Assembly: GCA_030598425.1 (NCBI GenBank) | Contig: JAUVPY010000119.1 | Coordinates: forward strand, 1 to 7,220 | DNA: 7,220 nucleotides | Reading direction: 5' to 3' | Source of the DNA: Anaerolineae bacterium | Lineage (GTDB): Bacteria; Chloroflexota; Anaerolineae; 4572-78; NAK82 | In this document: piece after piece, positions 1-4,667 of the stretch | How positions within the stretch are numbered: the stretch's first letter is position 1 | How the letters are laid out: each line of letters begins with the position of its first letter | The notes under the pieces: generated by a model | What the model was told of the DNA's origin: nothing | The model's database searches: none | The model's input: the letters and a program-made list of their open reading frames with translations, nothing else | Made by a program: the position numbers and the translations under genes

Positions 1-88
1 CAACGCACTTACGACGGGCAATTCAATTTGCGAAAACCTGTACTGCGAAGTGCGATTTTCAAGCCGGCGCCAGGTCGTAAGTGCGTTG
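1..88. repeat. Long inverted repeat, GTGCAACGCACTT family, cut by window edge
   Basis: A perfect 15-bp inverted repeat pairs CAACGCACTTACGAC (1-15) with GTCGTAAGTGCGTTG (74-88). The right arm continues as CACC, as in the other copies, so the left arm probably continues with GGTG outside the window. The arms enclose 58 nt, which contain a further half-like piece, GCGAAGTGCG (45-54). The outer core, CAACGCACTT / AAGTGCGTTG, is the same as in the palindrome at 1106-1142 and matches the one at 7010-7041 except for one base pair. It could be a palindromic dispersed repeat with an insert, or a terminator of a gene to the left. There is no strong T-run on the right side. Confidence 0.75.
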
Positions 89-188
89 CACCTAAAATTC
101 TGGACACACCCTGACGCAAGTGACGCGGCGCGGCTGTACGGTCAAGGGCTACACCGAAATCTGCAACTGACCGATTTTCATTTCACGC

Positions 189-217
189 TTGACTTAGCAC
201 TTGCGCCGGGCTACAAT
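189..217 (+). promoter_or_regulatory. Sigma70-type promoter of the acetyltransferase gene
   Basis: TTGACT (189-194) and TACAAT (212-217) are separated by exactly 17 bp. Each hexamer differs from consensus by one base. Transcription would begin near 223-225, only 7-18 nt before the candidate ATG codons at 232 and 241, so the leader is very short or absent. Confidence 0.7.
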
Positions 218-240
218 GCCTCTTGGATGGGATGAGGCGT

Positions 241-1107
241 ATGGTATTCCGAAAGCGCACCCAGGTTTACGAAGCCCGAGCTGCCAGGCCGGACGACGCT
301 GAGGCTGTGCAGCGGTTGCTGGCCCGCGCGTGGCGTGTACACCTGCGCATCCCTCCTGAGCAGGTGCCGCTTCGCCTGAGGCCTGGGATGGGCTGGGTGG
401 CAGGCGAAGGGGATGGCGTCAACGGGTTTATGCTAGCTGAAATCCAGCCCTTTCTCATCGCCCTCATCACGGCCGCCGCCCTCAGCGACGACTGGCACGT
501 CTCCCCCTACCTGGATATTTTTTTGCCGCTGGTTGAGGAAACGACCCGCCAGGAGGGCGCGACCGCCCTGGTTCAAATTGGATATGCTCCGTGGCTGACG
601 GCGGTTCTCAACAAACGCGATTTTGCCAGCCGGGACTGGGTGGTGACCTACGAGTGGCATTATCAACCGGTGACAGTCAGCGGCAACCGAAGCGTTACCA
701 TTCGCTCGGCTCATTTACGTGACGTGCCCGCGCTTTTGTCGCTGGATAGGCGCATCTTTGACCCGATCTGGCACAAGCCCACCAGCAGCTTTGAAGAAGC
801 CTTGGCGCGGGCCTTTATCTTCACTGTCGCCGAGCTGGACGGTGATGTCGTTGGCTATCAGTGGTGTGAGAAGCAGGAAGGGCACGGACACATCACCCGG
901 CTGGCCGTGGGCCCGGACTGGGAAGGACAGGGAGTTGGCACCCGCATGCTGACCGAAGCCTTGGTGAGCATGGTCAAAGCCGGAGTTAACTGGATTACGC
1001 TGAATACCCAGGAGAGTAACCTGCGCTCGCAGACCCTCTACGAGCGCCACGGTTTCCGCCTCACCGGTGACCGGGTGGCGGTGCTGTGGAAGGATCTGAA
1101 GCAATAA
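241..1107 (+). CDS. GNAT-family N-acetyltransferase, two-lobed
   Basis: The protein (288 aa from ATG 241) has a typical C-terminal GNAT acetyltransferase domain at about residues 152-286. Motif A reads ITRLAVGPDWEGQGVGTRML (residues 218-237), and the EGQGVG loop is the usual pyrophosphate-binding turn for acetyl-CoA. It is followed by a motif-B-like ITLNTQESN and LYERHGF (267-273). Residues about 10-140 also begin with a GNAT-like ARPDDAEAVQRLL stretch but lack a clear acetyl-CoA loop, so the N-terminal half looks like a degenerate second GNAT module. The acceptor substrate cannot be read from sequence. The start is ambiguous: TTG 223 would lie at the predicted transcription start, while ATG 232 and ATG 241 are both possible. 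I favour 241 because GAGG (234-237) precedes it, although the spacing is short. The gene is convergent with sdhDC, and its stop codon overlaps the palindrome that follows. Confidence 0.88.
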   Translation: MVFRKRTQVYEARAARPDDAEAVQRLLARAWRVHLRIPPEQVPLRLRPGMGWVAGEGDGVNGFMLAEIQPFLIALITAAALSDDWHVSPYLDIFLPLVEETTRQEGATALVQIGYAPWLTAVLNKRDFASRDWVVTYEWHYQPVTVSGNRSVTIRSAHLRDVPALLSLDRRIFDPIWHKPTSSFEEALARAFIFTVAELDGDVVGYQWCEKQEGHGHITRLAVGPDWEGQGVGTRMLTEALVSMVKAGVNWITLNTQESNLRSQTLYERHGFRLTGDRVAVLWKDLKQ

Positions 1108-1142
1108 GGTGCAACGCACTTGCTGCAAGTGCGTTGCACCTT
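1106..1142. terminator. Perfect palindrome, likely bidirectional terminator and repeat-family member
   Basis: Arms AAGGTGCAACGCACTTG (1106-1122) and CAAGTGCGTTGCACCTT (1126-1142) are perfectly complementary over 17 bp with a 3-nt CTG loop. On the + strand the stem runs straight into TTTT; on the minus strand it ends in TTATT. It starts inside the acetyltransferase stop codon and ends 6 nt from the sdhD stop codon, exactly where two converging transcripts must end. The core is shared with the structures at 1-88 and 7010-7041, so the sequence is probably a dispersed repeat serving as terminator. Confidence 0.8.
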
Positions 1143-1148
1143 TTATGG

Positions 1149-1544
1149 TCAGAAGGTGAAGATGATGTACGCCCCCATGACCCACAAAACGAAGGCAATC
1201 ACGGCCGAGACGGTCTTAAAGGCGACCCGCACGCCCCGCCATCTGATGTAATCGTCGATAATGTAGCGCGAGCCGTTGAAGCCGTGGGCCATGGCGAAGA
1301 TAAGCAGAAATAGATCGTACAACCGCCAAAAAACCCCCCACGGACCGGTCCAACGACCTACGACTGTGTCAAAGTTGATGTTTTCCACCCTGATGACCAT
1401 GTGCATATACAGCAGGTGGAAGACAGCCAGCACTAGCAGCAGGACCCCCGAAACGCGCATAAAAAACCAGGCAGAGAACTCAAAGCCACTCCCGGGAGGA
1501 CGCTGCGCCTGGCGACGTTGGAAATGATAGTCTCCGGTAGTCAA
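1149..1544 (-). CDS. sdhD: Succinate dehydrogenase membrane anchor subunit SdhD
   Basis: This is a small three-helix membrane protein (131 aa), the second hydrophobic anchor of succinate:quinone oxidoreductase (complex II). It holds the SdhAB catalytic part on the membrane and helps bind quinone and heme b. Predicted helices lie at about 25-50, 73-93 and 108-130. Visible family features are R30-V-S-G before helix 1, H43 in helix 1, Y76-D77, and the H87-x3-G91-x-R93-x4-D98 stretch ending helix 2. The reading frame is open up to a TTG at 1559, but AGGAGG (1556-1551) falls inside that extension and sits 6 nt before TTG 1544, so I use 1544. It directly follows sdhC and is presumably co-translated with it. 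The identification as SdhD rather than a fused or cytochrome-b type anchor rests on length, pairing and motifs. Confidence 0.87.
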   Translation of the reverse strand: MTTGDYHFQRRQAQRPPGSGFEFSAWFFMRVSGVLLLVLAVFHLLYMHMVIRVENINFDTVVGRWTGPWGVFWRLYDLFLLIFAMAHGFNGSRYIIDDYIRWRGVRVAFKTVSAVIAFVLWVMGAYIIFTF

Positions 1545-1548
1545 TTCT

Positions 1549-1557
1549 CTCCTCCTC
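1549..1557 (-). promoter_or_regulatory. Strong Shine-Dalgarno setting the sdhD TTG start
   Basis: GAGGAGGAG on the minus strand overlaps the sdhC stop codon TGA (1558-1556) and lies 4-6 nt upstream of TTG 1544. This supports a TTG initiation codon and stop-start coupling between sdhC and sdhD. Confidence 0.75.
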
Positions 1558-1942
1558 AACCAAACAGAGGCGCGAGTGTAATCACCGCCGCAGGAACAAA
1601 AACGATCGCCACGATCACCGTTTCAACCCAAACTATCACGTGCTGATAGCGACCTAAGCCTGGCGCAAAATCCAGCAGGATGACGCGCAAGCCGTTGACA
1701 GCGTGGAACAGCACGCCGAAGATCAAAAAGACTTCCATCACACGAAAGGGCGGCGCTTTGAACAGGAATAGCCACGTGTTGAACACGTTGGGGCCGAAGG
1801 CGAGGAGGAAGATATCGGTGATGTGCAGCAACAAGAAGAGCATGACGCCTAGCCCGCTCACCCGGTGAAGCACCCACGCCCAGTGTCCTTCACGCCCCCT
1901 GTATCGTAACATGCTGAATATGTTGTACAGTGTGGTCTCCAT
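1556..1942 (-). CDS. sdhC: Succinate dehydrogenase cytochrome b subunit SdhC
   Basis: A 128-aa three-helix membrane protein, first anchor subunit of complex II, carrying one side of the heme b and quinone site. Residues 17-30, REGHWAWVLHRVSG, contain the family's H26-R27-x-S29 quinone-site motif. H80-AVNG-L-R86-x4-D91 corresponds to the conserved H-x3-G-x-R segment whose histidine is the usual heme axial ligand. Helices are at about 24-48, 67-90 and 102-126. The frame extends to GTG 1948, but that GTG is part of the Shine-Dalgarno AAAGAGGTG, so ATG 1942 is chosen. Its TGA overlaps the ribosome-binding site of sdhD. The flavoprotein and iron-sulphur genes, which usually follow or precede, are absent on both sides, so the enzyme must be completed from another locus. 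Confidence 0.9.
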   Translation of the reverse strand: METTLYNIFSMLRYRGREGHWAWVLHRVSGLGVMLFLLLHITDIFLLAFGPNVFNTWLFLFKAPPFRVMEVFLIFGVLFHAVNGLRVILLDFAPGLGRYQHVIVWVETVIVAIVFVPAAVITLAPLFG

Positions 1943-1945
1943 TTT

Positions 1946-1954
1946 CACCTCTTT
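1946..1954 (-). promoter_or_regulatory. Shine-Dalgarno of sdhC
   Basis: AAAGAGGTG on the minus strand, 3 nt before ATG 1942 (5 nt from the GAGG core). It makes the in-frame GTG 1948 part of the binding site and not the start. Confidence 0.65.
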
Positions 1955-2063
1955 CTCTGCGAAGTGCCTGGCTGAGGCCCGAACGCAAACAGAACTTGTC
2001 CACGGCCTTCAGTAGAAATGGCTCGGCGCAGGGTGTTCCTCCACGCCCTGCCCCGAAATCCAG

Positions 2064-2093
2064 ATCTCAGCAGACAATTGATGATTTTGTCAA
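2064..2093 (-). promoter_or_regulatory. Weak candidate promoter for sdhCD
   Basis: On the minus strand a consensus TTGACA (2093-2088) is followed after 18 bp by TGAGAT (2069-2064), a poor -10 with three of six consensus bases. It would give a leader of about 115 nt. No better candidate is seen between sdhC and the repeat at 2106-2200. The rest of the 322-base gene-free stretch 1943-2265 holds only that repeat and otherwise nothing I can assign. Confidence 0.3.
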
Positions 2094-2105
2094 AACACGC
2101 TGGGT

Positions 2106-2200
2106 TAGGCCGTGTTGACATTTTGTCTTTGTCCTCTGGGACTCCAGCGAAATGTCTGATGATGTCACTCTGGTGCCACTTCAAATGTCAACACTACCTA
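2106..2200 (+). repeat. TIR-bearing short repeat, copy 1 (MITE-like)
   Basis: The ends carry a perfect 12-bp terminal inverted repeat, GTGTTGACATTT (2112-2123) and AAATGTCAACAC (2183-2194). With the outer bases it extends to 18 bp with two mismatches and is bounded by TA on both sides (2106-2107, 2199-2200). The 83-bp core aligns without gaps to the reverse complement of 4579-4661, with about 68 of 83 bases identical by hand count. It contains no coding frame. The TA boundary and TIRs resemble non-autonomous elements mobilised by TA-targeting (IS630/mariner-type) transposases, but no transposase is in the window. Confidence 0.8.
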
Positions 2201-2265
2201 GTTGCTGATTATGGCCCAAATTGTCCTAAAAATCAAGAGGAAGAAAGTTGAGGTTGTCCTGAGGG

Positions 2266-3171
2266 CTAGGGGGCGTGTGGGATACGCGTTTCAGCAGGGC
2301 CGAAACGGATGCCAGCCAGCGCTGCCTGACCGGCTTTAACCAGCCGCGCGTCGCCTTTGTCAATCTGCTGGCCTGCTCGGTTGGTGTAGCTGGGGTAGAT
2401 GAAGAACTTGCAGCAGGAGGCGCGCCAGGCTTCCTCATACCGGACCCAAAACTCGCCAATGTACGTGAGGGGATGTAAGTCATCCACGCCGTGGTCGACA
2501 CCGGTGGGCACAGAACCGTAGCACCAGCGAGACTTCCAGCTTTCGTCCGGCAGCCGGCCGCGGTGATAAGTGGACCACGTTTCCGCGGCGCCGCTCACTT
2601 TCCACCAGGTACCTCCATCCTCTTCGACCTGGGTTCTCTCAAAGTCACCGATAGGCCGCACCAGGCGCCCATCGTCAAACTTCAGCGGAATGCCCGCGCT
2701 TTTGTAGACCAGCCGTTGATCAGCTTCCAGGGCGTCCAGCGCATCCTGTACGCTGGCGCCCCCTTCGGGCTCGAAGCCGAAACGTTGGCGATGCTCGTTG
2801 TCGAAGACGATATACGCGCCGTACCAGCACTGATAGCTGGGGCTGTGTGGGTTCAAGAAATCGGAGAAGCGCCGGTCGAGGTTGAAGCCGCCGAAGCGCG
2901 AGAAGGCCACCGTTTCCACCGGGTGGCCCACGATCCCCGGCAGCGTATGGCCCATAAAACCGGTCAGCGTGATGCGTAACCAGCCCGGGATGCCCGGTCC
3001 CAGGTCAACCCAGATCCCGCGTGCCTTGGCCGGGTTATCCAGCCAGCGGGCCAGAGTTCGCACCGCTACGCTTTTGAGCTGCGCCTGGTACAGGGCGGCT
3101 CCGATGAAACCCAGCGAAAATGCGAGGGCAAAACCAAACGGCCAGCGTGGAATACGGTTTTTCTTTCCCAG
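2266..3171 (-). CDS. Unrecognised single-pass membrane protein, probable CTG start
   Basis: I do not recognise this family. From CTG 3171 the product is 301 aa. It has a basic N-terminus (GKKNRIPRWP), one hydrophobic segment at about 12-29, then a long soluble, probably extracytoplasmic, domain: a signal-anchor architecture. The soluble part is rich in aromatic residues (12 Trp overall, including W189-W190, W212 and W216) and has four Cys (115, 217, and adjacent 253-254). A DALDALEADQRL segment (143-153) looks helical. The frame stays open to TTG 3228, and ATG 3222 is the only upstream ATG. However, both lie in the spacer or -35 of a good promoter, so a transcript from it would lack them. The strong GGGAGGTG Shine-Dalgarno points to CTG 3171. 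The gene is divergent from queA. No function is proposed. Confidence 0.72.
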   Translation of the reverse strand: MGKKNRIPRWPFGFALAFSLGFIGAALYQAQLKSVAVRTLARWLDNPAKARGIWVDLGPGIPGWLRITLTGFMGHTLPGIVGHPVETVAFSRFGGFNLDRRFSDFLNPHSPSYQCWYGAYIVFDNEHRQRFGFEPEGGASVQDALDALEADQRLVYKSAGIPLKFDDGRLVRPIGDFERTQVEEDGGTWWKVSGAAETWSTYHRGRLPDESWKSRWCYGSVPTGVDHGVDDLHPLTYIGEFWVRYEEAWRASCCKFFIYPSYTNRAGQQIDKGDARLVKAGQAALAGIRFGPAETRIPHAP

Positions 3172-3176
3172 AGGTG

Positions 3177-3184
3177 CACCTCCC
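3177..3184 (-). promoter_or_regulatory. Shine-Dalgarno pointing to a CTG start
   Basis: GGGAGGTG on the minus strand lies 5 nt before CTG 3171 (6 nt from the GGGAGGT core), which opens the frame of the membrane protein. No ATG, GTG or TTG in that frame lies at a suitable distance. The site overlaps a 10-bp self-complementary sequence, AGGTGCACCT (3172-3181). Confidence 0.6.
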
Positions 3185-3204
3185 TTTTTGCTGGATCTGG
3201 TCGC

Positions 3205-3233
3205 ATCATAGCACTGTGCCATGCACAAGTCAA
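3205..3233 (-). promoter_or_regulatory. Promoter of the unrecognised membrane protein gene
   Basis: On the minus strand TTGACT (3233-3228) and TATGAT (3210-3205) are 17 bp apart, each one mismatch from consensus. A TG one base before the -10 makes it an extended -10. The predicted start is near 3198, an A, giving a 27-nt leader to CTG 3171. Confidence 0.7.
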
Positions 3234-3324
3234 GGCCATACGCAACCGCTTACTTCGACCCTTGAAGATCCAGCGCTCGTGCAAAGCCGCTTGACAAATC
3301 GAACAAAGTGTGCCCCCAGCTCGA

Positions 3325-3343
3325 GCCAGGTCCGTGACCTGGC
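3325..3343. promoter_or_regulatory. Dyad 1, candidate operator or hairpin
   Basis: GCCAGGTC (3325-3332), CGT, GACCTGGC (3336-3343) is a perfect 8-bp inverted repeat with a 3-nt centre. It shares the core CAGGTC-N3-GACCTG with the second dyad 37 bp away, centre to centre. It lies between the divergent promoters of the membrane protein gene and queA. Confidence 0.6.
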
Positions 3344-3362
3344 GTTTCCCACGGTCCGACAC

Positions 3363-3379
3363 GCAGGTCACTGACCTGC
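3363..3379. promoter_or_regulatory. Dyad 2, candidate operator or hairpin
   Basis: GCAGGTC (3363-3369), ACT, GACCTGC (3373-3379) is a perfect 7-bp inverted repeat with a 3-nt centre, repeating the CAGGTC-N3-GACCTG core of dyad 1. The centre bases differ (CGT versus ACT) while both half-sites are kept. That pattern is expected of a dimeric repressor site, but it is also compatible with two small RNA hairpins. Confidence 0.6.
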
Positions 3380-3429
3380 TGCGAGCATTTCTCGACTTCG
3401 CACAAGCCGTGCTTGAAGATTCAGCAGAA

Positions 3430-3459
3430 TTGATTATCGGAACGCAGATATGGTATACT
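3430..3459 (+). promoter_or_regulatory. queA promoter, extended -10, leaderless mRNA predicted
   Basis: TTGATT (3430-3435), 18 bp spacer, then TATACT (3454-3459) preceded by TGG, an extended -10. The expected transcription start is at about 3466, one base before the queA ATG at 3467, and no Shine-Dalgarno precedes that ATG. Confidence 0.65.
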
Positions 3460-3466
3460 GCCAATC

Positions 3467-4555
3467 ATGACCGACCTCAGAACCGACGAATTCGACTACC
3501 ATCTCCCCCCCGACCTGATTGCCCAGACGCCGATTGAGCCCCGTGACGCGTCGCGGCTGATGGTGGTGGAGCGAGCCAGCGGCGAAATCGCCCATCGCCG
3601 CTTTCGGGACACCCTTGACTACCTGCGCCCAGGCGATATCCTGGTGGCCAACGACAGCCGCGTCATCCCGGCCCGCTTGTTGGGACGCAAAGCGACCGGT
3701 GGACGCGTCGAGGTCTTATTGCTCAAACAGTTGGAAGATCGCCGTTGGGAGGTATTGGTCGGCGGTAAGCGGGTACGGAGCGGGACCCAATTGCACCTGG
3801 AAAAAGGGGGAAGCCAGGTGGAGGCGAAGGTGGTAGCGGACCTGGGCGAAGCCCGGCGCGTCGTGGAATTTGACCGCCCCGTCGCGCCGCTGCTCGATGA
3901 ACTGGGAGAAGTACCCCTTCCCCCCTACATCCACGAGTCCTTATCCGACCCAGAACGGTATCAAACTGTTTTCGGCCGGGTGGACGGTTCGGCGGCAGCT
4001 TCCACCGCCGGCCTGCATTTCACCCCGGAGATGCTGTTGGCCTTGCGCGAGCGGGGAGTGACCCTGGCCTTCCTCACCTTGCACATCGGTCTCGACACGT
4101 TCAAGCCGGTGACAACGGATTTGGTGGCGGATCACGCCATCCACTCCGAATGGGCCAGCCTGACGCCGGAGGTCGCGGAGCAGATTAACCGGGCCAAACT
4201 GGCCGGTGGTCGGCTGGTGGCCGTCGGCACCACTGCCGTCCGCACGCTGGAGACGGCTGCCCTACGCAGTGCGGGTGTTACCGGCGCGTTGCGGGAGGCA
4301 AGCCAGCTCCAGGTGGACCTATGTCCCTGGCGGCCGGTGGCTGCCTTCGAGGGCCCGACTGACCTTTTTATCTACCCCGGTTTCCACTTCCGCGTCGTGG
4401 ACGCCTTGCTGACCAACTTCCATCTGCCCAAATCGAGCCTGCTGATGCTGGTCAGTGCCTTCGGTGGGCGCGAACTGATCCGCCGCGTTTACGAGGCTGC
4501 CATCGCCGAACGGTATCGTTTCTTCTCGTTCGGTGACGTGATGTTGATCCTCTAA
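3467..4555 (+). CDS. queA: S-adenosylmethionine:tRNA ribosyltransferase-isomerase QueA
   Basis: QueA transfers and isomerises the ribosyl moiety of S-adenosylmethionine onto 7-aminomethyl-7-deazaguanine at tRNA position 34, giving epoxyqueuosine. This is the penultimate step of queuosine synthesis, in the cytoplasm. The 362-aa length is normal. Family blocks appear in order: DASRLMVVER (27-36), NDSRVIPARLLGRK (62-75), GEVPLPPYI (147-155), ERYQTVFGRVDGSAAASTAGLHFTPEML split across 163-190, LHIGLDTFKPV (205-215), VAVGTTAVRTLE (251-262), GPTDLFIYPGF (296-306), LLTNFHLPKSSLLMLVSAFGG (314-334) and the C-terminal YRFFSFGDVMLI. The start ATG fits the family N-terminus. No other queuosine gene is in the window; the gene stands alone, divergent from the membrane protein and convergent with the DUF58 gene. 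Confidence 0.97.
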   Translation: MTDLRTDEFDYHLPPDLIAQTPIEPRDASRLMVVERASGEIAHRRFRDTLDYLRPGDILVANDSRVIPARLLGRKATGGRVEVLLLKQLEDRRWEVLVGGKRVRSGTQLHLEKGGSQVEAKVVADLGEARRVVEFDRPVAPLLDELGEVPLPPYIHESLSDPERYQTVFGRVDGSAAASTAGLHFTPEMLLALRERGVTLAFLTLHIGLDTFKPVTTDLVADHAIHSEWASLTPEVAEQINRAKLAGGRLVAVGTTAVRTLETAALRSAGVTGALREASQLQVDLCPWRPVAAFEGPTDLFIYPGFHFRVVDALLTNFHLPKSSLLMLVSAFGGRELIRRVYEAAIAERYRFFSFGDVMLIL

Positions 4556-4572
4556 CCTCCAACTTGAAGGGC

Positions 4573-4667
4573 CAGGTAGTGTTGACATTTGAGTTAGCAC
4601 CTGAGAGGGATCATCAAACTCTTCGCTGGAGCCTCAGAGGGCAAGGACAAATTGTCAACACGGCTTA
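4573..4667 (-). repeat. TIR-bearing short repeat, copy 2, inverted
   Basis: Reverse complement of the repeat at 2106-2200, same core length of 83 bp (4579-4661). The terminal GTGTTGACA and TGTCAACAC are intact; the inner TIR bases have one extra T. The outer bases also match copy 1 (TAAGCC versus TAGGCC on one side, TACCTG versus TACCTA on the other). It fills almost the whole gap between queA and the DUF58 gene, and its edge supplies the DUF58 TAA stop. A long TIR stem may act as a transcription stop for the convergent genes, though there is no T-run. Confidence 0.8.

Larger units (their letters stand above)
3261..3425 (+). repeat. Pair of 14-nt direct repeats in the divergent control region
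   Basis: CTTGAAGATCCAGC (3261-3274) recurs as CTTGAAGATTCAGC (3412-3425) with one mismatch. Both are followed or preceded by related GCAAAGCCG / ACAAGCCG sequence. The two copies flank the paired dyads at 3325-3379. They may be a regulatory repeat or remnants of a small duplication. Confidence 0.45.

Noticed and set aside
50..235. Short + strand frame of 61 codons before the acetyltransferase
   Set aside because: It starts inside the repeat at 1-88, runs through the promoter at 189-217, has no ribosome-binding site, and its product shows no recognisable composition or motif.
715..1185. 156-codon minus-strand frame opposite the GNAT domain
   Set aside because: It crosses the palindrome at 1106-1142 and lies antisense to clear GNAT motifs.
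2018..2251. 77-codon + strand frame upstream of sdhC
   Set aside because: It runs through the TIR repeat and has no Shine-Dalgarno or recognisable product.
2491..2979. 162-codon + strand frame opposite the unrecognised membrane protein gene
   Set aside because: It is antisense to a longer frame that has its own promoter, Shine-Dalgarno and membrane anchor; this frame has no initiation signals and looks like a high-GC shadow.
3172..3181. AGGTGCACCT as an RNA hairpin hiding the Shine-Dalgarno
   Set aside because: The sequence is fully self-complementary with no loop, so it cannot fold on itself as a useful hairpin; it may only be a by-product of the Shine-Dalgarno.
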